Counted from the stretch's first letter, positions 1 to 5,738 are shown. The stretch is 5,817 nucleotides of DNA from Pseudomonadota bacterium (GCA_030673345.1 DAOVJH010000104.1:1-5817); one strand, 5' to 3'. Translations and numbers: made by a program. The notes: generated from the sequence alone by a model not told the origin.

Positions 1-116
1 AGCGGTTAAATGATGTAGGGCAGCCAGTGCATATCATCGGTGGTGCTAAAAAGGCAGCGGAACTTGATGCGGAAACTGCAATCAGAGAAGGCATGATCCT
101 GGCTTATAAATTTTAG
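1..116 (+). CDS. fadH: C-terminal tail of 2,4-dienoyl-CoA reductase (NADPH), FadH-like (partial)
   Basis: Only the last 37 complete codons are present; the gene enters from the left edge and ends at TAG 114-116. The visible residues include VHIIGGAKKAAELDAETAIR, followed by a short tail ending in LAYKF. This matches the closing segment of FadH-type old yellow enzyme flavoproteins, where a hydrophobic strand and Gly-Gly/Gly-Ala turn (V-H-x-I-G-G) precede AAELDA-x-x-AI near the FAD/NADPH-domain terminus. In that family the enzyme uses FMN, FAD and a 4Fe-4S cluster to reduce 2,4-dienoyl-CoA intermediates during beta-oxidation of unsaturated fatty acids in the cytoplasm. None of the catalytic or cluster-binding parts lie in the window, so a related NADH:flavin oxidoreductase cannot be excluded. 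The next gene starts 12 bases downstream on the same strand, which suggests co-transcription. Confidence 0.72.
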   Translation, partial: RLNDVGQPVHIIGGAKKAAELDAETAIREGMILAYKF

Positions 117-128
117 TGTCGCGAAAAA

Positions 129-2186
129 ATGAGGCTGCTTTTACCTTTTTTATTGTTACCGTTTTGTTTATTTCAGATTGCCTTTGCAGCCGGGGAAGTA
201 AAACAGCGAACGGTTAGTGATTTTTTGCTACAGGCGGCTGCAAAAGCTGAAAAAGAAGGACGTAAAGCCAACAGCCTGATCAATGAATCCAGCCCTTATC
301 TGTTACAACATGCTTACAACCCTGTCGACTGGTATGCGTGGGGTGATGCTGCTTTTGAAAAGGCGAGGAAAGAGAATAAACCTATCTTTCTATCTATCGG
401 TTATTCAACCTGTCACTGGTGCCACGTGATGGCACATGAATCATTTGAAAATAAGGCGATAGCCGAAATATTAAACAGGTACTTCGTCTGTATAAAAGTC
501 GATCGTGAACAGCGGCCTGACATCGACTCGGTTTATATGTCTGCGACACAGTTAATAAATGGCAGTGGCGGCTGGCCGATGAGTGTTTTTCTGGATAATA
601 AATTACGACCTTTTCATGCAGCGACTTACTATCCGCCATTCTCATCGGAGGGCCGAACAGGTTTAAAAGAAATCTTATTAAAAATACAGGATCTATGGGT
701 GAATCAACCTGATCTTATAAAGCAGGTGGCAACAACAGTCACTGCACGTATAACTGCGTTTGCTGATGATACAGCTGAATCAGCAGTATTAGATTCTAAT
801 ATTAATGATCTGGCACTACAGCATATAACGGAATCATATGATGAGGAGTCTGGCGGTTTCAGTGCTGCACCTAAATTTCCCAGCCCAGGGATTTTTGCTT
901 TTTTAAATAACCTGGCATTCAATGAAGCCATAGGGAAGGCCATAAAAGGCAAAGAAAGGGAGAGAAAAACGGCTGCCCGAAAAATGATGAAGACAACATT
1001 GGATGGGATGGCGTCAGGCGGTATCTATGATCAGATTGCCGGTGGCTTTCATCGTTATTCAGTTGATGGCGACTGGCAGGTGCCGCATTTTGAAAAGATG
1101 TTATATAGCCAGGCACTGATGGTGATGGCATATAGTGATTTTTATCGGGTCGACGCACAGAAAAGGTATAAGCAGGTTGTTTTTGAAACCTTGAATTTTG
1201 TAAAGCAGGAAATGCAGTCGCCCGATGGTGGGTTTTATTCAGCACTGGATGCAGATAGCGAGCGACCTGAAGAACCGGGGGAGCATGCGGAAGGTGCCTA
1301 TTATTTATGGCGCGAAGCAGAGTTGAAGAGACTGCTTTCTGCTGAAGAATTTTCCTTCGTAAAAAAATATTTTAATGTGAAAGAAAATGGCAACATCATT
1401 TCTGACCCGCAGGATGAATTTACCAATCTAAATATTTTTTATATCGATGAGGCGTTTAGAGATAAATTGCTGACGAAGCAGGAGAGTGGTTGGTTGCGCT
1501 CAGCTAATAAAAAGTTAAATATAAATCGCCGCTTGCGGCCAAGACCACACCTTGACGATAAGATTATTACTGCATGGAATGGCATGATGCTTTCGGCTTT
1601 TGCAAGAGCATCACTTGTTTTTGATCATCCGGGATTTTTAGAAGAAGCAACGCAAACACTCGGTTTTATTGAAAGACATTTATACGACAAAAAAAACGGA
1701 AAGCTTTATCGGCAATACCGGCAACAGATAAATGCTTCCAGTGCAGCTGTCAGTGAGATGGCAGAAGCGACGTTGTCAGATTATGTCTGGCTGATATATG
1801 GGCTGCTGGATGTGTATAAAGCCAGTAATGATGAGCGATGGCTGGACTGGGCGCTAGAGTTGCAGAAAAAGCAGGATGAATTGTTTTTAGATGGCAACAC
1901 CGGTGCATACTTTGAATCGATTGCCGGTGATACGAGTGTGTTGTTCAGGTCAAAAAGTATCTATGATGGCGCCTTGCCTTCGGATAACACTATCGCGCTA
2001 TCGAATGTTCGAGTGTTTTCTGGATTGATGGGTAAAGCCTCAGAGAGAAAATCTCTAGCATCTCAAGCTGATAAGCTGGTCAACAGTTTCGCTAAGGCTA
2101 TCAATGAGAACCCGTCTGCTGCTGCGATGTTATTAGCTATCGAAGTAGAACTTCTTAAAGCTGAGCCCGTTGAATCTAAACAATAG
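129..2186 (+). CDS. Exported thioredoxin-domain / six-hairpin-barrel protein (DUF255, YyaL/SPATA20 family)
   Basis: 685 residues, close to the length of bacterial YyaL-type proteins. Residues 1-21 form a signal peptide: Met-Arg, a long Leu/Phe core and an AFA-A cleavage-like site. The family hallmark runs from about residue 50: [17 protein letters not shown], then [21 protein letters not shown] with the CHWC redox motif at Cys95-Cys98, and GGWP with the likely cis-proline at Pro150. This is the DsbH-like thioredoxin domain. From about residue 230 the chain carries the (alpha/alpha)6-barrel portion, with [29 protein letters not shown] and [13 protein letters not shown]. The molecular function of the family is not settled; a redox or sugar-related role is inferred from the folds. 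The start follows the fadH stop by 12 bases without a clear Shine-Dalgarno sequence, suggesting translational coupling. The predicted signal peptide implies a periplasmic location, whereas I know many relatives as non-secreted proteins. Confidence 0.9.
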   Translation: MRLLLPFLLLPFCLFQIAFAAGEVKQRTVSDFLLQAAAKAEKEGRKANSLINESSPYLLQHAYNPVDWYAWGDAAFEKARKENKPIFLSIGYSTCHWCHVMAHESFENKAIAEILNRYFVCIKVDREQRPDIDSVYMSATQLINGSGGWPMSVFLDNKLRPFHAATYYPPFSSEGRTGLKEILLKIQDLWVNQPDLIKQVATTVTARITAFADDTAESAVLDSNINDLALQHITESYDEESGGFSAAPKFPSPGIFAFLNNLAFNEAIGKAIKGKERERKTAARKMMKTTLDGMASGGIYDQIAGGFHRYSVDGDWQVPHFEKMLYSQALMVMAYSDFYRVDAQKRYKQVVFETLNFVKQEMQSPDGGFYSALDADSERPEEPGEHAEGAYYLWREAELKRLLSAEEFSFVKKYFNVKENGNIISDPQDEFTNLNIFYIDEAFRDKLLTKQESGWLRSANKKLNINRRLRPRPHLDDKIITAWNGMMLSAFARASLVFDHPGFLEEATQTLGFIERHLYDKKNGKLYRQYRQQINASSAAVSEMAEATLSDYVWLIYGLLDVYKASNDERWLDWALELQKKQDELFLDGNTGAYFESIAGDTSVLFRSKSIYDGALPSDNTIALSNVRVFSGLMGKASERKSLASQADKLVNSFAKAINENPSAAAMLLAIEVELLKAEPVESKQ

Positions 2187-2198
2187 TTCGTACTATTG
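2181..2198 (+). other. Short hairpin across the stop codon of the DUF255 gene
   Basis: CAATAGT (2181-2187) and ACTATTG (2192-2198) form a perfect 7-bp stem around a TCGT loop; the TAG stop lies in the left arm. No T tract follows, so it is not a standard intrinsic terminator. It could mark an mRNA 3' end or be chance. Confidence 0.35.
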
Positions 2199-2210
2199 CA
2201 GTAAAATGCC

Positions 2211-2474
2211 TTAACCCGGATATCCCATAGGAACGCTACTTTTTAAACTTGAGTCTATGAATATCATAATGATTCACCTTATATTAAAAAAAAATATTGC
2301 GCATATTGCAACGCTATACAGTTTTTGGAAAAATTTCAGCGGCCCCGCAATAAAATTTTTACGGGAACGATTCGCCTGTAACCATAGCTATGGCTATGCT
2401 TTTCGCCTAATCGTCCAGGCTGACTCACTGAAATCCCCCCAAAAGCCTGTATTCCAATGAGATATCCGGGTTTA
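2211..2474. mobile_element. MITE-like imperfect palindromic element bordered by TTA, abutting dusA
   Basis: The outer ends are inverted: AACCCGGATATC at 2213-2224 is the exact reverse complement of 2461-2472, and the match continues to 19 of 21 positions (2213-2233 with 2452-2472). Further in, 2317-2339 (TACAG..ATTTCAG) pairs with 2428-2451 (CTGAAAT..CTGTA), then GGAACGATT (2364-2372) with AATCGTCC (2409-2416), and the centre is the 12-bp palindrome CCATAGCTATGG (2382-2393). Nearly the whole segment therefore folds back on itself. TTA occurs at both borders (2211-2213 and 2472-2474), a possible 3-bp target duplication; the right copy contains the A of the dusA ATG. No transposase is encoded, as expected for a non-autonomous miniature element. 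The parent transposase family cannot be named. A 67-codon open frame across the element (2257-2460) is judged spurious. Element and inverted arms are seen directly; mobility is inferred. Confidence 0.7.
2232..2316. repeat. 78-nt insertion in the left arm of the palindrome, flanked by AACGCTA direct repeats
   Basis: The right arm of the element is continuous, but the left arm is split into 2213-2233 and 2317-2339. The intervening AT-rich stretch starts and ends with the same heptamer, AACGCTA (2232-2238 and 2310-2316), exactly where the arm-to-arm alignment breaks. This looks like a secondary insertion or duplication with a 7-bp direct repeat. No terminal inverted repeats are evident inside the insert. 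Confidence 0.55.
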
Positions 2475-3454
2475 TGATTTCACGACTGGTATCAATTGCA
2501 CCGATGATGGGCTGGACAGACCGCCATGCGCGTTATTTTCTGCGCCTGATCACGAAGCATTCCCTGTTATATACCGAAATGGTCAATACCGGTGCATTAC
2601 TCCACAATACGCAGAAAGTAGGCTCTCAAAAAAGATTGCTCGCTTTTCATGAGGCTGAGCATCCAGTGGCAATACAGCTTGGCGGCAGTGACCCGCAGGC
2701 GTTAGCGCAATGTGCATCGATGGCTGAAGATGCAGGGTTTGATGAAGTGAATCTGAATGTGGGCTGTCCTAGCGACCGCGTTAAGTCAGGTAATTTCGGT
2801 GCATGCCTGATGGCGACCCCTGATCTGGTAGCAGACTGTGTGTCAGCAATGAAAGCAAAAGTGTCTGTTCCTGTAACCGTTAAATGTCGGATTGGTATCG
2901 ATGATATGGAAGGTTATCAATCGCTTGAACATTTTATCGAGGTGGTCACAGAGGGTGGTTGTGACACGTTTATCGTTCACGCCAGAAAAGCCTGGTTAAA
3001 GGGTTTGAGTCCAAAACAGAATCGTGAGATCCCACCGCTTAAATATGATTATGTGTATCGCCTCAAAAGTGAAAAGCCAGGGTTAAATATCAGCATAAAT
3101 GGCGGCATCAAAACCATCGAGTCGGTACAGCAGCAATTAGAGCATGTTGATGGCGTGATGATCGGGCGAGAGGCATATTATAATCCTTATATCCTGGCCA
3201 GCGTTGATCGCGATGTTTATCATGATACTGATGCGGCATTAAAAACCCGTGAAGAAGTCGTGTATCAGATGTGTGATTACATCGATGATGAAATTACAAA
3301 AGGGGTCGATCTGCATTCGATAACGAGGCATATCCTGGGCCTGTATCACGGCTGTCGCGGCGCAAGGGCCTGGCGCCGCCACCTGAGCGAAAAGGCACAT
3401 GATGCCGGGGCAGATAGCTCGGTGGTTAAAACCGCATTAAAAAATGTCATGTAG
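2474..3454 (+). CDS. dusA: tRNA-dihydrouridine(20/20a) synthase DusA
   Basis: FMN enzyme that reduces uridine in the D-loop (positions 20/20a) of tRNA with NADPH, in the cytoplasm. The 326-residue chain has the complete TIM-barrel signature: SIAPMMGWTDRHARYFLR at residues 7-24, LYTEMVNTGALLHN, PVAIQLGGSDP at 64-74, EVNLNVGCPSDRV with catalytic Cys98, VTVKCRIGID around Lys137, FIVHARKAWLKGLSPK (His169, Arg171) and the phosphate-binding SINGGIK and GVMIGREAYYNPYIL. HARKAWLKGLSP and NREIPPL are diagnostic for DusA rather than DusB or DusC. ATG 2474 is the only in-frame ATG downstream of the stop at 2429. The N-terminus starts only five residues before the conserved SIAPMM, shorter than E. coli DusA, and there is no good Shine-Dalgarno sequence, because the repeat element ends at the start codon. 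The native leader may have been displaced. Confidence 0.95.
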   Translation: MISRLVSIAPMMGWTDRHARYFLRLITKHSLLYTEMVNTGALLHNTQKVGSQKRLLAFHEAEHPVAIQLGGSDPQALAQCASMAEDAGFDEVNLNVGCPSDRVKSGNFGACLMATPDLVADCVSAMKAKVSVPVTVKCRIGIDDMEGYQSLEHFIEVVTEGGCDTFIVHARKAWLKGLSPKQNREIPPLKYDYVYRLKSEKPGLNISINGGIKTIESVQQQLEHVDGVMIGREAYYNPYILASVDRDVYHDTDAALKTREEVVYQMCDYIDDEITKGVDLHSITRHILGLYHGCRGARAWRRHLSEKAHDAGADSSVVKTALKNVM

Positions 3455-3465
3455 TTAAAGTTCCA

Positions 3466-3495
3466 TGTCATCTCTCACATCCGTTCGAGATGACA
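3466..3495. repeat. 9-bp-stem hairpin in the convergent gap (dispersed-repeat-like)
   Basis: TGTCATCTC (3466-3474) and GAGATGACA (3487-3495) are perfect inverted repeats around a 12-base loop, in the 61-base gap between the convergent dusA and DUF3187 genes. No T tract follows on either side, so rho-independent termination is not clearly supported, although it may act as a bidirectional 3'-end stem. Read on the minus strand, TGTCATCTCGAACGG followed by TGTGAGAGATG resembles the GTCATYYCGA..GTGAGRRAT family of dispersed repeats that I recall from many bacterial genomes; that resemblance is from memory. Confidence 0.5.
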
Positions 3496-3515
3496 GGTCT
3501 CGTTGATGCGCACAG

Positions 3516-4565
3516 CTAACAACCTGAAGTATAACTGCGCCAGCTGATGATCAAGCTGGCATCCGGCGACGCGTTCACCTTTATATCCTCACTCATGGCA
3601 AAGTCCAGCTGATTACATTGATCGATGGTGATGGTTCCGCCAAAGGTCAGGAAGAAGGTATCGCCTAGAATATCCAGGCGGCTCTGTTCGTAATAACGGG
3701 TATGTCCCTGTAACTGCAGTTTTAAATTAATGTTGTCGGTGATCATCCAGCCAAGCATGGCATGGCCGTAAAGTGCATAGTCAGACAGAGGAATGCTTTT
3801 GTAATCGTCAGCACCTAATATGACCGCGCCAGCATTAAAGTTCATTACCCAGTCGCCTGATAGTTGCTGGTTTAAGGCCAGCCATGCAGAAGCATCCACC
3901 GCGCCGTTGCTGGTCAGATTATCTTCGTCACCTGTGGGCAGCTTTAAACTTGTCCACAGGCTCATTACCGTAGTGTTGCTTTCTATTAACGAGCGTGTAA
4001 CCGCAATCTGGATATCACCCAGGGTGTTGCTTGCTTCATTTAGATCGGCCAGCGTTTGACCTTGATAGGCATATTGGACCTCATATCGGTCGTGCTCAAC
4101 AAAGGGACGGTTAGCACGAGGCAGGCTCCAGAATTCATGCCAGTTATCAATGGCGGAATCAAAGATGCCGCCGCTCTGATGGATGACAGGAATATCAAGC
4201 TTCAGGTTCCACTCGTCATCCAGTCCGTGCTGGTATGAAAGATTAAAACGGTAGGCCTCGTAATCGAGATAAATGCTTTCGTTTGCATTGTCTTCAATAT
4301 TTAATGTATTGGTTATTACAAGGCTACTTGACCACAGACCCTGTGATTTTTTATTTAGACGGGCATTGGTCGGCGACGCCTGGCCATGGATCAGGTTGAA
4401 AAGATTCTGATCCCGGATTTCAAATGGGTGAAAGTCGGCCTGGTTGTCGTCGTTGCCCGAAGCTAAAAGGGGGGGAGGGTAAGCAAGAAATAACAGGCAT
4501 AAAAAAACGCCAATGGCGGTGAAACCATTGGCGTTTTTTTGAGACCTGAAAAAACAGATCAGCAT
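3516..4565 (-). CDS. DUF3187 family protein, predicted outer-membrane beta-barrel type
   Basis: Uncharacterised family. From the chosen ATG at 4565 the protein has 349 residues. MLICFFRSQK supplies a basic n-region, residues 15-36 a hydrophobic signal core (FTAIGVFLCLLFLAY..LLASG), and the mature part begins near GNDDNQ. DUF3187-type signatures are PFEIRDQNLF (about 47-56), the alternating YRFNLSYQHGLDDEWNLKLDIP strands, DNWHEFWSLP (140-149), TLGDIQIAVTRSL and SLKLPTGDED (206-215). Regularly alternating hydrophobic residues across the rest and a C-terminal strand (SLIISWRSYTSGC) suggest a small outer-membrane barrel; this is inferred. The frame can be extended 21 codons to ATG 4628, but those codons come from the 52-bp tandem repeat, so 4565 is preferred. 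A perfect terminator stem occupies residues 9-22 and a run of seven C lies at residues 31-33. The Shine-Dalgarno sequence is weak. Function unknown. Confidence 0.82.
   Translation of the reverse strand: MLICFFRSQKNANGFTAIGVFLCLLFLAYPPPLLASGNDDNQADFHPFEIRDQNLFNLIHGQASPTNARLNKKSQGLWSSSLVITNTLNIEDNANESIYLDYEAYRFNLSYQHGLDDEWNLKLDIPVIHQSGGIFDSAIDNWHEFWSLPRANRPFVEHDRYEVQYAYQGQTLADLNEASNTLGDIQIAVTRSLIESNTTVMSLWTSLKLPTGDEDNLTSNGAVDASAWLALNQQLSGDWVMNFNAGAVILGADDYKSIPLSDYALYGHAMLGWMITDNINLKLQLQGHTRYYEQSRLDILGDTFFLTFGGTITIDQCNQLDFAMSEDIKVNASPDASLIISWRSYTSGC
4501..4540. terminator. Strong bidirectional intrinsic terminator (16-bp perfect stem)
   Basis: 4501-4516 (seven A then CGCCAATGG) is the exact reverse complement of 4525-4540 (CCATTGGCG then seven T), with an 8-base loop CGGTGAAA. 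The nine-base GC-containing core with A and T tracts is a textbook rho-independent terminator in both directions. No plus-strand gene precedes it; on the minus strand it follows the cytochrome c gene (4695-5006) and its repeat-filled 3' UTR, so it most likely ends that mRNA. It lies inside the signal-peptide codons of the DUF3187 gene. Confidence 0.88.
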
Positions 4566-4566
4566 C

Positions 4567-4693
4567 TTATGTCCATGGATGGACGGTATTCCGCAAGGAG
4601 CCATGGATGGCGATGCGGTTATGTCCATGGATGGACGGTATTCCGCAAGGAGCCATGGATGGCGTTGCGGTTATGTCCATGGATGACGATGCG
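4567..4693. repeat. 52-bp tandem repeat of hairpin-forming CCATGGATG units
   Basis: Two full 52-bp units (4567-4618 and 4619-4670) differ at one base (A4613 versus T4665), followed by a partial unit at 4671-4693. The core CCATGGATG occurs five times, at 4573, 4601, 4625, 4653 and 4677, with alternating spacings of 28 and 24. Each unit holds two potential hairpins: GTCCAT-GG-ATGGAC, and a larger one with CCGCAA (4643-4648) and GCCAT (4652-4656) pairing with ATGGC (4659-4663) and TTGCGG (4665-4670). The single difference between units affects the closing pair of the second hairpin. The third copy lacks the middle of the unit, as if recombination joined two cores. On the minus strand the array begins one base after the cytochrome c stop codon and ends just before the DUF3187 start, so it forms the cytochrome 3' UTR. 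It is too short in period variety, and lacks unique spacers, to be CRISPR. Confidence 0.9.
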
Positions 4694-4694
4694 T

Positions 4695-5006
4695 TTACTT
4701 CATACCTGCGTAGTGAGCAGCAATGTTAGCCATATCTGAATCAGATAGAGGCTTAGCCATAGCGTTCATTGTTGGGTCTTTACGAGAGCCATCTTTAAAT
4801 GCTTTCATCTGTTTAACCATATAAGCTTCTTTTTGGCCAGCCAGGTTTGGGTAAGTTGGTATCGCGCTGATGCCGGTAGCACCGTGGCAACCGTTACAAG
4901 TAGCCGCTTTTGCTTTACCCGCAGCAGCGTTTCCGCCTGCAACAGCAATGTTTGCACTAGCAGCAAGGATTAGAGCAGATGCAGTAGCTAAAATTTGACG
5001 TTTCAT
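4695..5006 (-). CDS. Periplasmic monoheme class I cytochrome c (c553/c4-like)
   Basis: A 103-residue precursor. MKRQILATASALILAASANIAVA is a Sec signal peptide with an AVA-G cleavage site near residue 23, leaving about 80 mature residues, typical of small c553-type cytochromes. The heme c attachment motif is CNGCH at residues 37-41, with His41 as the proximal ligand; Met80 or Met83 in DPTMNAMAKPLSDSDM is the expected distal ligand. YPNLAGQKEAYMVKQMKAFKDGSRKDP and LSDSDMANIAAHYA follow the c4/c553 pattern closely. The role is small soluble periplasmic electron transfer; the redox partners cannot be told from the window. Minus-strand translation begins at ATG 5006 after a good AGGAG site. The 3' UTR carries the hairpin repeat array and then a strong terminator, so the gene looks monocistronic. 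The upstream region has an ordered set of putative regulatory sites. Confidence 0.95.
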   Translation of the reverse strand: MKRQILATASALILAASANIAVAGGNAAAGKAKAATCNGCHGATGISAIPTYPNLAGQKEAYMVKQMKAFKDGSRKDPTMNAMAKPLSDSDMANIAAHYAGMK

Positions 5007-5012
5007 AGGTTA

Positions 5013-5017
5013 CTCCT
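5013..5017 (-). promoter_or_regulatory. Shine-Dalgarno sequence of the cytochrome c gene
   Basis: AGGAG on the minus strand, six bases before ATG 5006. It is the clearest ribosome binding site in the window and fixes the start. Confidence 0.85.
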
Positions 5018-5041
5018 AAGTTTGTTTGGATTCTTAAAGTA

Positions 5042-5063
5042 GTACGTATCATTATGATCGTAC
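5042..5063. promoter_or_regulatory. Palindrome over the candidate -10 of the cytochrome c gene
   Basis: GTACG-T-ATCAT-T-ATGAT-CGTAC: ten paired positions per arm around a central T, with one extra base in the left arm. It includes CATAAT (minus strand, 5056-5051), a plausible -10 hexamer placing transcription start near 5044. The palindrome could be an operator or a hairpin at the mRNA 5' end. Confidence 0.5.
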
Positions 5064-5065
5064 CA

Positions 5066-5086
5066 AGCTGAACAGTAGCTGAACAG
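5066..5086 (-). promoter_or_regulatory. 11-bp-phased direct repeat, candidate response-regulator box
   Basis: AGCTGAACAG occurs at 5066-5075 and again at 5077-5086, so the period is 11. On the minus strand this reads CTGTTCA-GCTA-CTGTTCA, the same architecture as boxes of OmpR/PhoB-type regulators (7-base half sites, 4-base linker). The second half site ends 12 bases before the -10-like CATAAT, where no -35 hexamer is present, as in activator-dependent promoters. The regulator is not identifiable; the similarity to the Pho box consensus (CTGTCAT repeats) is partial. Confidence 0.5.
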
Positions 5087-5185
5087 CATTAATCATATTA
5101 AAATCTTTTTTAAATCAATCACTTAAATGAATATACTGGGTGATTTTCATCATGAGCGGCAGATGTTACCTTAAATATCGCGAAT

Positions 5186-5212
5186 ATTCTATATCACTTT
5201 CGACGGTGTCAA
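5186..5212 (-). promoter_or_regulatory. Candidate sigma-70 promoter upstream of cytochrome c
   Basis: Minus strand: TTGACA (5212-5207) and TAGAAT (5191-5186), spacer 15 bases. The -35 is perfect and the -10 matches five of six, but the spacer is short. It would give a 5' UTR of about 170 bases for the cytochrome mRNA. It begins 11 bases beyond the stop of the CopD-like gene. Confidence 0.4.
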
Positions 5213-5222
5213 AAACGCAGGG

Positions 5223-5678
5223 TTACAGGTAACGCCCGGCGCTTGCGACAATGATCACCAGCAGGCCAATCAATATATTGATTCCAACCATTTTACGAAT
5301 CTGATTAAGCTGTGCGCCAGCCAGCGGATAATCCTGCACGATAACCGCCTGTTTTAAGCGGCGATAAGGTGCAAAAAACACATGCAGATAAACCATGACC
5401 ATCACAAGACCGGCGCCATGCATGATATGGATGTGTATGCCGGCACCTGCAAAACCGCCAAAATAGCCAAATAACATCCAGTAGCCGGTGACAAGTACTG
5501 CTGCGATACTGATCCAGACCAGCACAAAAAAACGCCGGAAGACCTGAACCCAGAGCTCCAGACGCAGTGGCGGTTCCAGTACCTGTACAGCCGCAGGGCG
5601 CAGTGAAGTGTGCGCAAAAATCATACCGCCAACCCAGATAACGGCAGCCAGCAGGTGCAAAGCAATAATAAATGACAT
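5223..5678 (-). CDS. CopD-like four-helix integral membrane protein
   Basis: 151 residues with four predicted membrane helices at about 3-23, 50-72, 84-104 and 128-148. The first helix carries HLLAAVIWVGGMIFAH (His8, His23), the segment after helix 1 has LRPAAVQVLEPPLRLELW and the third helix starts with the His-rich HIHIMHG (His82, His84, His87), followed by His99 and FAPYRRLKQA. This pattern fits the short CopD-domain proteins of proteobacteria; CopD proper is a larger inner-membrane copper-resistance protein. The conserved histidines could ligate heme b or copper, but the function of short members is not established, and a distant relation to HemJ-type four-helix heme proteins is possible. 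The start ATG 5678 has only a weak Shine-Dalgarno sequence (TGAG). A sigma-70-like promoter lies just upstream, so the gene is probably transcribed alone. Confidence 0.8.
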   Translation of the reverse strand: MSFIIALHLLAAVIWVGGMIFAHTSLRPAAVQVLEPPLRLELWVQVFRRFFVLVWISIAAVLVTGYWMLFGYFGGFAGAGIHIHIMHGAGLVMVMVYLHVFFAPYRRLKQAVIVQDYPLAGAQLNQIRKMVGINILIGLLVIIVASAGRYL

Positions 5679-5708
5679 GGTTTTAACTCATTTAAAAAAA
5701 GAATATGC

Positions 5709-5738
5709 ATCATAATCGCGAGCTTATCGCCGCGTCAA
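5709..5738 (-). promoter_or_regulatory. Sigma-70-like promoter of the CopD-like gene
   Basis: Minus strand: TTGACG (5738-5733), an 18-base spacer and TATGAT (5714-5709); both hexamers match the consensus at five of six positions. Transcription would start near 5702, giving a leader of about 24 bases before ATG 5678. Confidence 0.6.

Noticed and set aside
2319..2449. Separate 131-bp IS630/Tc1-type miniature element (CAG..CTG flanked by TA)
   Set aside because: TA lies at both borders, but the arm homology continues outward past these positions to 2213 and 2472, so the larger element explains the data better.
2257..2460. A 67-codon plus-strand open frame upstream of dusA
   Set aside because: It lies almost entirely in the inverted-repeat element, has no Shine-Dalgarno sequence, and its composition follows the palindromes; it resembles no protein family I know.
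2474..2560. Integrated island at the dusA 5' end
   Set aside because: No integrase gene and no duplicated dusA 5' fragment are present in the window.
4566..4628. Longer start of the DUF3187 protein at ATG 4628
   Set aside because: The extra 21 codons are repeat-derived and would put a hydrophilic segment before the signal peptide; ATG 4565 gives a normal n-region with Arg and Lys.
4567..4693. CRISPR array
   Set aside because: Units are directly adjacent with no unique spacers, and there are no cas genes.
4539..4739. A 66-codon plus-strand open frame across the tandem repeats
   Set aside because: Its residues are only the translated repeat, and it overlaps the end of the cytochrome gene antisense; the 52-bp period is not a multiple of three, so units are read in different frames.
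5402..5617. Other open frames antisense to or out of frame with the DUF255, DUF3187 and CopD-like genes
   Set aside because: They overlap well-supported genes, lack ribosome binding sites and have no family-like motifs.
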